Part shown: one piece after another, positions 53,001 through 57,188 of the stretch
How positions within the stretch are numbered: position 1 is the first letter of the stretch
How the letters are laid out: every line of letters begins with the position of its first letter
NCBI RefSeq assembly: GCF_954871325.1
Contig: NC_088776.1
Span: 26,956,508-27,020,507 of the forward strand
Direction: 5' to 3'
DNA length: 64,000 nucleotides
Origin: Gordionus sp. m RMFG-2023
Lineage: Eukaryota; Nematomorpha; Gordioida; Chordodea; Parachordodidae
Notes under the pieces: model-generated
Told to the model about the DNA's origin: nothing
The model's input: only the letters and a program-made list of their open reading frames with translations
The model's database searches: none
Made by a program: the position numbers and the translations under genes

Positions 53001-55512
53001 ATTTTGATGAGGGATTATTCTGAAATTTTTCAATATTGCTCCACAAACCCTCAAAATTTCTCCTAATCATAAATTATAACACAAAATATTTCGGTTATCA
53101 AACAATTCTGATTTTATTAACAATATAAATACTATACAATAATTTTGTAAATAAAACAAGATAAAATCTAATAAAGATAATTATGCCACGAGAAGAAATT
53201 AGAATGCCCCAGGTTTGATCCCGCCATTCCCTAGGACAATCCAAATAGTCAAGTCTAGCGACCTTTAAAGAGACCCAAAATACGGGTTTCATATACTAAA
53301 AAATACGATGAAAAAATATTGAAGAAATATGGCCTTAATTTCACAATTAAAAATAAAATTGGTATTCATTGTTAGGTGTTGTACATGAAAAAAAGGTATG
53401 ATTACCATAAATTTTGAAGATTTCAAAATATGCTTTATGTTTTGATTAAAAAAAATTGAAAAAAGGCTAGCATCCGGTTATAGACCAACATAATGGAAAC
53501 ACTAGCCCATTTTTGAATAAATAAATATAAAAAAGGTCTAAATTAATTTTGTCAAATATTAGTATTTTTAATATTATTAAAAATGAAAAATTTGAGGATA
53601 TTAAATATTATATATTCTTAATAAAATACGAAATCATAAATAGCAAGTAAGTTTTGTGTTTTATAGTTATAAAGATTTTTTAAATTCCACGTTAAATAAA
53701 TATAAAAACGCTAATTAGGCTGGTTATTTTTTTGAAAAAGATTTTATCACGATAATAGTTCGAAACTTATTGACATCAATATTTTATATGATCATCTGAA
53801 TCTTTATTACTGTTTAAAATACGGCTAATTACCTGATTTTAAACAAAGACAATTAATAGTAATATAATATATTCTCGAAAACTATTGGCTAAATTTGATT
53901 GACATTTTTTGAGGATTATATATTTAGGTAATATTTTTGAACTTGGGATTAATTCCAGTACAACTCGGTTTAGGAATATTTGAATCGTATATAAAAATCT
54001 TTTTTATATACTTAATCTCGTTTATGTATAAAAAATAAAATTTTTATTTTATTTATAATAATTTACTTTGGTGATTTTAAAGATTGGATAATAATAACGA
54101 TTGTAAAAATTTTAAAACCATTAAAATATCGCAACCAAACGTTTCCAATCTAAACAGTTAACACTCACAGTTTTTTATGCAGAATAGTGAAGATGCCGCC
54201 CTAAACTAGAAAAAAATTTAAACCATTTTTCTCAATTACTTTATACTTGTCTTAAGGCAGAGAAGAATGGTTTATATAGAATGTCATTCTCTTAGCTGTG
54301 TGCGAAAAGGCATGTTAATTTATGGAGTCGGATTAAAACCATATCCACACCCATTTTTTCTTATAATAGTTCTGATGAAGTTATTTATTGAACAAGATGA
54401 TTTCGAATAATTGATGCAACATAAAAAAAAGTCAAGAAAAAATACTTTAAAAAAGCAAACGATTGCATAGAAAAGTATTGGAACGATAATTACTATACGT
54501 AGCAGAAACAACAAATAAAATTATAGATAAAATATATCAGTCCCAAAAATGCAAAATATATTCCTTACATTTTAATTCAAAATTTCATTGAGACAATTTT
54601 TGGGATTCTAATTTTAATCATTTTTGTTTGGACCTTCTCCAGATATTAAATCTCGTTTTTTCCGCATGACTTAAATTCAAATAGGACGTCGCAACTTAAA
54701 TCGATGGCGGGTCTATTCTCTATTCGATAATTAGCCAATTCTTATAGTTTCAATTTTTTTTCACCAAAACCTGATTACTTATTAGCCCTTAAGGGTTAGG
54801 ACATTCATTATTTTAGCACGTTGGTTTACGACATGTTCTGATAAGAACTCACGTGGTTTCGGTTTTTTTTGCAAAGAAGGTGAAATAACTTTATTACCCA
54901 ACTAAGAATTATAAGAGGGAGAACACTAAAAATCTCTTTCTAGTTGTTTAATTATATATAATGTAACAAAATATAAAAACTTAATTTTTAAGGTGGAATA
55001 TTTATAAAATCTTAGAGCATTCTTTATATTAATAAATACTCCTTCTAATTTAGTTATCAATCAATGTTAATATTTTTTATTTTATAATAAATAAAGACCC
55101 GAAACTTTCCGATGCCAAAAGGCGCCACATTTATAATAACACTGAAATATAGTAAATATGATTTTAAAAAATTATCCAGAATGCATAGTGGTTTTAGAAC
55201 GTTTCAGGTTCTCATAAAACTTTATAGCTTATCGAACATGATTGGAAAATATCTTTAAATTTTTTCTTAAAGGAACTAGGACCATTTTTAAATTTAAAAG
55301 AACGGAATTAAAAAATGCCAATAAAAATATAAATTTTTCTAATGTGTTAAGTTTCTATTCAGATTATTATTAACCATTTTTCATTTAGTATTATCATTGT
55401 TTTTTTTATTATATCATCTTTTAATTTATTTATTTTTAGCGAAAATTTCATACAGATAGCAGGATTCATCTCTGGACTCTTTTTAATGTATGTGGTAGCA
55501 AACATTGAGTAA
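13979..55512 (+). CDS. SLC39A13: ZIP13-type zinc transporter, nine coding exons
   Basis: Multi-pass zinc transporter of the ZIP (SLC39) family, LIV-1 branch. Known ZIP13 proteins sit in Golgi or vesicle membranes and move Zn2+ (in flies also iron). Exons read here are 13979-14093, 14280-14387, 17351-17556, 42674-42907, 42965-43054, 51715-51828, 51917-51992, 52047-52149 and 55440-55512. Every junction is GT-AG and the phase is kept throughout, giving about 372 codons against about 371 in human ZIP13. Helix IV carries 'GYLNLFANFIDNFTHG' (D234, H238) and helix V 'FLHEIPHEFGDFAILLKSGF' (HEIPHE at 263-268), the binuclear metal site. No signal peptide is seen before 'MNLNVCIYALLSS', so an upstream exon may be missing. 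Introns 3 and 5 (25.1 and 8.7 kb) are filled with transposons, while three others are under 90 bases. Confidence 0.88.
14280..14387 (+). CDS. SLC39A13: ZIP13 exon 2 (helix II)
   Basis: Acceptor 'ttcttttag'. Reads 'EEPHIISRLLGFAAGCLLGD', then 'IFFHLFPEAWIDFYQ'. The 'HLFPEAW' block matches 'HLLPEAW' of ZIP13. Two in-phase donors are possible (after 14384 or 14387), changing one residue only. Confidence 0.9.
14388..14990. other. First part of ZIP13 intron 2, nothing recognised
   Basis: AT-rich intron sequence. A slightly GC-richer patch at 14605-14690 ('ggatcctccatcccattgg') has no open frame or recognisable motif. Confidence 0.4.
14991..15385. repeat. Decayed miniature element with 'acccacccacctgccc' motifs
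   Basis: Starts near 'tatgcccactctttg' and ends 'aacctgcccattgcagacct'. Motifs such as 'aacccacccacctgcccaa' and 'aacccgcctacccctgtcc' alternate with A/T runs, the style of the 'GGCCCGG' miniature family. The ends are too eroded to define a target duplication. Confidence 0.5.
15620..15730. repeat. Short tandem duplication, unit about 55 bases
   Basis: 'aggaaattctagataaaatt' near 15647 and 'aggaaattctatataaaatt' near 15699 are two copies of one unit ending 'aacaaa', with a partial third copy upstream near 15545. Confidence 0.6.
16108..17242. mobile_element. Miniature element with 'gtccgaccg' subterminal motifs, split by another
   Basis: Left end 'tagacccttacatcggacct' and right end, inverted, 'tagagctctgtgcagttcgg'. 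Both sides carry 'ggtccgatccgag'-type motifs. The flanks 'tatgaa' and 'atgaat' are a possible eroded duplication. The 720-base hAT-like element at 16401-17120 is nested inside it, so this one is older. No coding capacity. Confidence 0.6.
16401..17120. mobile_element. Non-autonomous hAT-like element, 720 bases (copy 2 of 2)
   Basis: Same family and orientation as 1767-2518. Starts 'tagggatgtaccgatatttt' and ends with the inverse of 'tagaggtgtaccgatacc'. Flanked by 'ataattat' and 'ataattag', an 8-base target duplication with one change. No transposase. Confidence 0.85.
17351..17556 (+). CDS. SLC39A13: ZIP13 exon 3 (helix III)
   Basis: Acceptor 'ttatcatctag'. Reads 'TPVPYQDPHYQYAFYFLNTP', then 'EFWVLLGLLSFFIFEKLFDA'. 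The 'FWVLLGLLSFFIFEKLF' helix matches 'LWVIAGILTFLALEKMF' of human ZIP13. It continues into a charged stretch and ends at donor 'gtaatt' (17557), phase 0. Reading on past the donor reaches a stop within nine codons. Confidence 0.85.
17688..17787. repeat. Left end of the oldest intron-3 element (inverted partner at 41915-42050)
   Basis: 'atgggtcattcgatgtcaaa' begins a block with 'aaagctttatatttaagctc' and 'gagatacagg'. The inverse at 41915-42050 reads 'atgggacattttatgtcaaa', 'aaagctttgaattttagccc' and 'gagatacag'. These would be the two termini of one element whose interior is now most of intron 3. Similarity is moderate, so the link is inferred. Confidence 0.5.
18950..19330. repeat. Degenerate G-rich tandem repeat, about four units
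   Basis: Units share a G-run, then 'aaaattttcttaaataatat', then 'caacatat..gatc'. Examples start near 18966, 19090, 19185 and 19275. Period is roughly 100-130 bases. In style it resembles the G-rich array at 62400-63180, with no clear shared sequence. Confidence 0.45.
19864..20075. mobile_element. 'GGCCCGG' miniature-element copy
   Basis: Starts 'agagacttgcagatg' (compare 'tagagatctgca' of the family), then 'caaggcccggcccgg' and several 'caggtccggtccgg' motifs. The right end is eroded. Confidence 0.6.
20076..22214. other. Repeat debris inside the 10.5-kb block
   Basis: No gene seen. Isolated hAT-like termini are present: 'gatttttgccaacccta' near 20923 and 'tagggctgtgccgatcc' at 21679 followed by 'ccgatccgatccga' motifs. 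Their partner ends were not found. The frame at 21156-21383 has no recognisable content. Confidence 0.45.
22895..24225. repeat. Left satellite array, 12 units of about 119 bases
   Basis: Each unit starts near 'gtgacaattgtcataatcgt', continues 'tttttgacgaaaatatgtta' and 'tagtgaagatgtacca'. Starts are near 22902, 23003, 23122, 23241, 23359, 23478, 23598, 23715, 23827, 23946, 24065 and 24184. 'gacaattgtc' is itself a perfect 10-base palindrome within each unit. Confidence 0.9.
24505..25265. repeat. Right satellite array, 7 inverted units
   Basis: Inverse copies of the left-array unit, with 'gattatgacaattgtc' near 24540, 24660, 24770, 24888, 25010, 25127 and 25246. Several right units share 'ttaaccattatgacaattgt', which suggests unit-to-unit duplication after the arms formed. 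Confidence 0.9.
26340..26440. repeat. Short hAT-end fragment with 'gatctagatacagata' repeats
   Basis: 'agagttgttaatagatac' followed by two 'gatctagatacagata' repeats resembles the 'gatacaagtatct' end of the BED-hAT family at 3060-3257 and 40560-40723. The rest of the element is missing. Confidence 0.4.
26769..27668. mobile_element. DNA element with 'gggGAGACTGGGGTTAG' inverted ends, 0.9 kb
   Basis: Left end 'ggggagactggggttagtcg' and right end, inverted, 'gggaagactggggttaggta'. The interior is AT-rich without a transposase. No clear target duplication, so the superfamily is left open. Confidence 0.75.
28671..31855 (-). mobile_element. Full-length hAT transposon, 3185 bases, perfect target duplication
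   Basis: Ends 'tagacctgtgcgccg' and, inverted, 'tagacctgtgcgccgccg', with 'agtataac' on both sides (28663-28670 and 31856-31863). Subterminal regions are rich in 'cggcggcg', a striking GC contrast in this genome. One transposase gene runs on the - strand for nearly the whole length (31554 to 29045). The exact duplication and the few disabling changes point to a young insertion. Confidence 0.95.
29045..31554 (-). pseudogene. BED-finger hAT transposase, nearly complete but disabled
   Basis: Start Met at 31554. The BED finger is split by a probable intron: 'SYVWKYFGNFILKN' and 'YYIYCEPCLK' (first Cys pair) at 31480-31360, then 'STSNLSRHLLNVHKI' (His pair) at 31260-31190. The RNase-H-like domain begins 'CSITFDLWTDHFKRRNY' (30520), with 'MVIDAGTNVKR' and 'CLGHGLHNLV' (30250), then 'LNCPTRWHSILIMLESV' (29940). 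The tail reads 'PRLANLARKVFCIPATSTPS' and 'ERIFSIAG' (29230-29140), the dimerisation motif. Defects seen are an in-frame TAG at 30396-30398, a frame change near 30150-30170 and another near 29265. All main domains are in order, so the parent was an autonomous hAT. Confidence 0.85.
32581..34204 (-). mobile_element. hAT transposon, 1624 bases, perfect target duplication
   Basis: Ends 'cagggatgtgaacc' and, inverted, 'caggaatgtgaacc', with 'attaaaat' on both sides (32573-32580 and 34205-34212). Subterminal motifs 'gacccgggtccgggttcag' appear at both ends. It carries the C-terminal half of a transposase on the - strand and lacks room for the N-terminal half, so it is internally deleted. Confidence 0.93.
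32790..33638 (-). pseudogene. hAT transposase, C-terminal half
   Basis: Three pieces in order on the - strand. 33638-33348 starts 'MAILDCTTRWSSICMMLERL' (the TRWnS motif). 33334-33104 has 'YASIYLDPRYQVLLSS' and 'ALDHLEDLW'. Then 33040-32900 reads 'ILKFWEENSSIYPELYTLSR', and 32870-32800 reads 'KRGFSSLKYILSNLRGNL', equivalent to 'ERSFSalk.il...R..L'. The DNA-binding domain and first catalytic Asp are absent. Frame changes near 33340 and 33060 and a stop between the last two pieces make it inactive. Confidence 0.75.
34262..34660 (+). pseudogene. Remnant of a transposon-type protein ('SDGxxxxxK...HHxxxF...KR' family)
   Basis: Reads 'DHAEEFQWTNNQATTT' near 34270, 'KIHYFSDGQLPNIKIKKLHY' and 'PLHHQNDFEIKTVAFICNH' near 34435-34550, then 'VTKRLAARASLQRSCDQIL' near 34590-34640. 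I recall the order DxAE.., SDG..., HH..DF..., GG.vKRlaArasLQR from repeat-encoded proteins widespread in animal genomes. The usual 'FATSHGK' block is frame-shifted here. It lies in the left arm of the broken palindrome, so this protein probably came from the old element that fills intron 3. Confidence 0.45.
36600..38270 (+). mobile_element. Ty3/Gypsy LTR-retrotransposon fossil, RNase H to integrase part
   Basis: The 3' half of a Gypsy pol region on the + strand. It has RNase H ('LATDASAIG', 'QIEREALAIIFGVTKF', 'LQTDHKPLMSLFH', then 'ADMLSRLP'), the integrase finger region ('GHIGMVKMKMRARQYAWWP') and the integrase core ('HIDYAGPF', 'IFSDNGPQFSS', 'GSPYHPQINGMAQRLVRTF'), followed by a charged tail ending near 38200. 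Gag, protease and most of the reverse transcriptase are not on this strand. The left edge abuts the palindrome arm at 36600. Broken, with a small number of breaks; by its readability, moderate age. Confidence 0.92.
38337..39420 (-). mobile_element. Ty3/Gypsy LTR-retrotransposon fossil, gag and start of pol, opposite strand
   Basis: On the - strand, 39409-38879 encodes a Gag-like protein ('QPSLTSSQEKYLLLTTVG', 'GNKEVLEIHNILIKHFHPKP', 'LIDYIQNLRKLATTCDFGEY', 'ALRDKFIFGIK'), the retrotransposon gag core. Around 38600-38440 is the region leading into reverse transcriptase ('FPQLFIKELDCLKDFKAQI', 'KNEKPIFYNFCNV'). It faces the + strand fossil at 36600-38270 tail to tail. The two could be halves of one rearranged element or two separate copies. 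Broken. Confidence 0.8.
39421..39940. other. AT-rich stretch flanking the Gypsy fossil
   Basis: It may include the untranslated leader and an LTR remnant of the - strand fossil, but no LTR pair was found by eye. No gene was seen. Confidence 0.35.
39944..40723 (+). mobile_element. 3' part of a BED-family hAT transposon
   Basis: The transposase C-terminal segment (39944-40291) ends with 'YKYNTAIPPSATIERLFSFG', the hAT dimerisation signature, at 40203-40262 and a stop at 40289-40291. After it come 'aagatacaagtatcttttat'-type repeats (40560-40690) and the terminus 'ggacctacccaactctg' (40707-40723). This is the inverse of 'cagagttgggtaggtcc' and matches the other family end at 3257. The 5' part is missing, and an in-frame stop precedes the last conserved block. 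Confidence 0.75.
40740..41504. mobile_element. Miniature element with 'attcgaatcgaat' subterminal repeats
   Basis: Left end 'atacctaaaacgaattattt', right end inverted 'atacctacaaaaatacgaaa'. Both ends are packed with 'attcgaatcgaattcg'-like motifs. The interior includes the 'cccgtcaagaatgacggg' hairpin at 41167, so another repeat has been inserted or captured. No coding frame. Confidence 0.75.
41630..41827 (-). pseudogene. Possible coding remnant of the old intron-3 element
   Basis: Reads 'MIYRSCLCGLGKIGFQWNKT' and 'QVTNHSFVIYFKILNNLNHL' on the - strand. It lies about 90 bases inside the presumed right end of the element (41915-42050). Amino-acid composition looks protein-like, but I do not recognise it. 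Confidence 0.25.
41915..42050. repeat. Right end of the oldest intron-3 element (inverse of 17688-17787)
   Basis: Contains 'ctctgtatctcggtgaccaa', 'gcgggctaaaattcaaagct' and 'gacataaaatgtcccataat'. Read inverted, these follow the order of the left end at 17688-17787 plus the flank at 28299-28320. Confidence 0.5.
42130..42610. repeat. Field of degenerate 'gcgaatgcatt' repeats
   Basis: Short units such as 'tttatgcgaatgtattt', 'accgcgaatgcattgc', 'tgaatttttgcgaatat', 'taatgcattcgcc' and 'cattcgcaaaaatgcattcc' occur in both orientations. This looks like subterminal repeats of a DNA transposon with the two halves facing each other. The frame at 42094-42321 is a by-product. Confidence 0.55.
42674..42907 (+). 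CDS. SLC39A13: ZIP13 exon 4 (cytosolic loop between helices III and IV)
   Basis: Acceptor 'catttttgtcaacaag' and donor 'caa|gttttt' (weak). It enters and leaves in phase 0, as required by exons 3 and 5. Reads 'APSLLNWVTEIVRSIKHVFS', then a hydrophilic, His- and Lys-bearing loop ('NAPDDHQTMKGNSKSFKKYH') without membrane segments. ZIP proteins of this branch have a variable loop here. 'EIVRSIK' resembles 'AVVRSIK' just before helix IV in human ZIP13. Called from phase, position and composition; a slightly different acceptor is possible. Confidence 0.65.
42965..43054 (+). CDS. SLC39A13: ZIP13 exon 5 (helix IV, metal site)
   Basis: Reads 'RTGYLNLFANFIDNFTHG' and 'LAIAASYSSKIK'. The human ZIP13 equivalent is 'SGYLNLLANTIDNFTHGLAV'. 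Donor 'aaag|gtaata'. It is preceded by a 57-base intron. Confidence 0.95.
43210..45410. mobile_element. Second foldback element with internal repeat units, 2.2 kb
   Basis: Left end 'gactaaatactgcattacta', right end inverted 'tactaaatactacatggcta'. Arms share 'aaaaaattgagatt' (43313 and inverse 45248), 'gtggaaaacctaaaaa' (43516 and inverse 45077) and 'agcgctt' outward of it. Inside, 'ggtcggttttgagctcggca' units with 'aaatatttttaggataatgc' alternate in both orientations with 'ggataacgccagcaatgc', at least seven times. No transposase and no clear target duplication, so the family is undetermined. It sits 150 bases inside ZIP13 intron 5. Confidence 0.8.
45411..46019. other. ZIP13 intron 5 sequence, nothing recognised
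   Basis: AT-rich. A short local duplication 'gagaatgtaattttatttt' / 'gagagtgtaattttattttt' is present at 45421-45472. No coding frame of note. Confidence 0.4.
46020..47020. other. GC-richer, coding-like stretch of unknown origin
   Basis: This 1-kb part of intron 5 is visibly less AT-rich than its surroundings. On the - strand, 46425-46195 reads 'AEAENLLDILLAAFQPLFKQ', then 'SLTPKPSSGGRRITSKTKTP'. Just upstream 'ADIFSTLEPTEICNTDSKRP' ends at a good donor 'gaagagcg|gtgagtcc' near 46447. On the + strand, 46780-46950 reads 'RKLKREVNVSQAGLVIRKEL' and 'FEEDFQRSMAWWRRLYGCFG', loosely like a helix-turn-helix of pogo/CENP-B proteins. Both strands cannot be coding together. It may be a captured gene fragment or an old transposon, and no family is proven. 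Confidence 0.3.
47390..50230. repeat. Two facing fields of 'cgaaacttttatcgcga' repeats
   Basis: The left field, 47440-47765, has 'cgaaacttttatcg', 'gcgaaatttttatcgc', 'gcgaagttattattgcgaaa' and 'gcgaaaatatttcgcc' every 15-30 bases. The right field, 49930-50215, has 'attcgcgataatgtgataat', 'gtttcgcgatattaccttcg' and 'cacgataaaagtttcacgaa', largely inverse. The pair may be subterminal repeats of one 2.8-kb element whose middle holds an inserted miniature element. Open frames in the left field are by-products. Confidence 0.55.
48573..48936. mobile_element. Miniature hAT element ('GGCCCGG' family), 364 bases, perfect target duplication
   Basis: Ends 'tagagatctgcaaa' and, inverted, 'tagtgatctgcattgg', with 'gtttgcac' on both sides (48565-48572 and 48937-48944). 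Subterminal 'cgggccgggcct' repeats at each end. This is the clearest copy of a family also seen at 759-1086, 8513-8562, 19864-20075 and 50935-50970. Confidence 0.95.
50231..50934. other. ZIP13 intron 5 sequence with a purine-rich patch
   Basis: A purine-rich strand is found at 50510-50830 ('aggaagagataaggatagat', 'aaaggggggatgggagg'). No gene. The frame at 50399-50626 on the - strand is its pyrimidine-rich shadow. Confidence 0.4.
50935..50972. mobile_element. Isolated end of a 'GGCCCGG' miniature element
   Basis: 'agtgatctgcatcgagccta' followed by 'ttttccaagcccgaaat' is the inverse of the family right end. The partner end was not found. Confidence 0.5.
51119..51408. repeat. Tandem duplication, two units of about 143 bases
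   Basis: 'agatagcacacattaacagc' starts at 51121 and again at 51264. The two units differ at a few sites and by a small indel near 'acacttatcaatt'. It lies 300 bases upstream of ZIP13 exon 6. Confidence 0.92.
51715..51828 (+). CDS. SLC39A13: ZIP13 exon 6 (helix V, metal site)
   Basis: Reads 'MGVLTTCAIFLHEIPHEFGD', then 'FAILLKSGFNTWSAIKAQ'. HEIPHE is the hallmark of the LIV-1/ZIP7-ZIP13 branch. Human ZIP13 has 'IGLLTTMAILLHEIPHEVGD'. Acceptor 'tgtgataag', donor 'cag|gtatat', phase 0 on both sides. The Met is internal, not a start. Confidence 0.96.
51917..51992 (+). CDS. SLC39A13: ZIP13 exon 7 (helix VI)
   Basis: Acceptor 'aaaatgaaag' and donor 'aataa|gtatta'. Reads 'MITSIGCILGAFCGILPSLL' and 'PSLLI', a Gly-rich hydrophobic helix equivalent to 'LSTALGGLLGAGFAI' of human ZIP13. 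The preceding intron is 88 bases and the following one 54. It leaves phase 1, which fits exon 8. Confidence 0.85.
52047..52149 (+). CDS. SLC39A13: ZIP13 exon 8 (helix VII)
   Basis: Acceptor 'aaattatag'. Reads 'SSTYRILAFTSGGFIHIVMV', then 'KILPDLLKQSIN', matching 'WVLPFTSGGFLYIALVNVLP' of human ZIP13. Donor 'cg|gtaaat', phase 2. Confidence 0.93.
52150..55439. other. ZIP13 intron 8, repeats and AT-rich sequence
   Basis: A (TA)n microsatellite near 52157-52178. A GC-richer patch at 52430-52600 ends 'cccgatccggaccggt', similar to miniature-element ends. An eroded 'cccgtcaagaact' block with two 'gatgatgag'-like units is at 52863-53020, and a block near 53881 is shared with 9822. No gene was seen. 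The - strand frames at 53098 and 54320 have no recognisable content. Confidence 0.45.
55440..55512 (+). CDS. SLC39A13: ZIP13 exon 9 (helix VIII and stop)
   Basis: Acceptor 'ttatttttag'. Reads 'ENFIQIAGFISGLFLMYVVA' and 'NIE', then TAA at 55510-55512. A C-terminal helix followed by a very short tail is as in ZIP13 ('CAGIVVMVLFSLFVD' at the human end). A possible polyadenylation signal AATAAA is at 55686-55691. Confidence 0.88.
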
Positions 55513-56295
55513 AAATCTAAACAAAAGATAGTGCTCCAAAGCGGATCTTATTATTATTTTTTTTAATTTCATATTGAATTCACGGAAACTTAATATATAA
55601 AAGATAACAAATTATTTATATAACCAACCTTATTTCCAAAAATATTTATTATAACCTATTTATAAAACAAAATTTTTATTAATGCAATAAAAAAATTACA
55701 CTATCCAAAATTATAAAATTACGCTATCCAAAATTATAAAATTACGCTGGCTTTTCATTTATACGCAATATATATCGCATAAAATAATTTAGGCGTTTAA
55801 AAAGTTTTCATAATTTATTAATTTTTTTTTTAAAATTCAATTTTTTTATTAAATATCGATTTTATAAATAAATATACAGTATCTTCATTGTACAAAATAA
55901 TAAAAATTTATTCCATTATATTTTACAAATTTTAAATTACGATTAAGTGTAGATTTTTTTGCAAGCCACTCAAAATTTCATGACTATATCATTGTTTGGA
56001 ATGGAAGTGATGAAAAAAAAAATTACAATTGCATAAGAATCAAATAAATATTTTTTTAATCAATTATTTGGGTTTAAAAATGCAATTATGTAACAAACCA
56101 TTTATATAATAATTATGTTAAGCGATTCTTAATATTAAAATCTATAACTTTCTTAATTCTTATAATATGAATTGTTTTTAATTACAAATTTGATTGATTA
56201 TATTTTACTAGTGATAAAAAAATTGTAAAATATTTTATATTAATAATATAAAAACGAGCATAGGATGAATAATGCGGATTATTAATTTTTGTGCA
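55513..56295. other. Convergent spacer between ZIP13 and ClpX
   Basis: Should hold both 3' untranslated regions. Short tandem copies of 'aaattataaaattacgct' are found at 55705-55750. AATAAA on the + strand is at 55686-55691, and 'tttatt' (inverse AATAAA) occurs near 55910. No other gene. Confidence 0.5.
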
Positions 56296-56481
56296 TCATT
56301 GTACAACCTTTTCTTCTTTCTCTTCGCTATTTATATTTTCTTTTAGGTCTTGTTTTTCTTCATTAGTTTCGTAGTATTGATAAATAGGGGCCTCTCCATT
56401 TAATATAACTTTTTCGTGGATATTGACAAGTTTTATGCTGGAACCCGGGACTTCAAACATCGATTCTAACAGGAGATTTTC
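56296..56481 (-). CDS. CLPX: ClpX last exon
   Basis: 62 codons including TGA at 56298-56296. Begins 'ENLLLESMFEVPGSSIKLVN', then 'PIYQYYETNEEKQDLKEN' and ends 'EEKEEKVVQ'. 'E(N/K)LLLE.MFEVP' is a ClpX signature. Confidence 0.9.
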   Translation of the reverse strand, partial: ENLLLESMFEVPGSSIKLVNIHEKVILNGEAPIYQYYETNEEKQDLKENINSEEKEEKVVQ

Positions 56482-57188
56482 CTAATTTAAATAATCAAAC
56501 ATATGCTTAATCATAAACAGTCATTTGATATAGTTAAATTTAGTGCTGTAATGTTCTTTTTTTTAAGGAAAAGGACGCCATTCGTTATTTGTTTTAAAAG
56601 TTAACTAATAACAAGTTTCTTTTTTTGAGTAACGGTAAACGCAAAACGTTAATTAAAATTATTTCTTAAAAATTTATTTCATTATTTATTAGATTTTTGT
56701 TGTTGAGTCAAGATTGTTAATCTAATTAATATTGAATCAATCAAGATGTGTTAATTTATTTTATATGGAATATGTCAATAGTACTTATTTCTTCAGATGA
56801 TTTAACTGCCCTGGTATTAAATATTTTTTACACACCAATAAAGGAAATTAAAGACACTAAACCTATACTTTGTAAGTGTAGATTGTGCCCTAATTCAAAT
56901 GTTAAAAAAAAATATATTTAAATATTTTTAATAAATTTCCCCAATTAAAATTTTTATTTATTAAATAAAATACAACCCTACCATCCTCTGTGCCAGTTTA
57001 TTTAATATTTTTTAAGTTACGCGTTCCCTTTTTCAAACGTAACGAATTTGTAATTTTGAAGTAACATTTACAATTAAATTTATTAAAATATCTACCATAA
57101 TAGCACGAAGACCCCTAGCTCCTGTTTTCTTTTCCATAGCTTTTTTGGCTATTAATTTCAAAGCAATCTCGTTTATATCCAAGTCAAC
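56296..57188 (-). CDS. CLPX: ClpX-type AAA+ unfoldase, C-terminal end (two exons, partial)
   Basis: ATP-driven unfoldase subunit of the mitochondrial ClpXP protease; it recognises, unfolds and threads proteins into ClpP. Exons 57188-57096 and 56481-56296 are joined through donor 'atg|gtagat' and acceptor 'aaattag'. Together they read 'VDLDINEIALKLIAKKAMEK', '[11 protein letters not shown]', 'ENLLLESMFEVPGSSIKL'. Human CLPX has '[20 protein letters not shown]' and then 'EVP'. GARGLR is the sensor-2 motif of the small AAA+ domain. The AAA+ core (Walker A and B) and zinc-binding domain would lie upstream at higher coordinates and were not found in the window. The tail after 'EVP' is about 50 residues, charged and Glu/Lys-rich. 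It converges with ZIP13. Confidence 0.88.
57096..57188 (-). CDS. CLPX: ClpX penultimate exon (sensor-2 motif)
   Basis: 31 codons, phase 0 at both ends: 'VDLDINEIALKLIAKKAMEK' then '[11 protein letters not shown]'. Acceptor 'tactaaaaag', donor 'gtagat'. Confidence 0.88.

Noticed and set aside
53170-53240. tRNA-like B box ('ggtttgatcccgcc')
   Set aside because: No matching A box, acceptor stem or anticodon arm could be folded, so neither a tRNA nor a clear SINE is supported.
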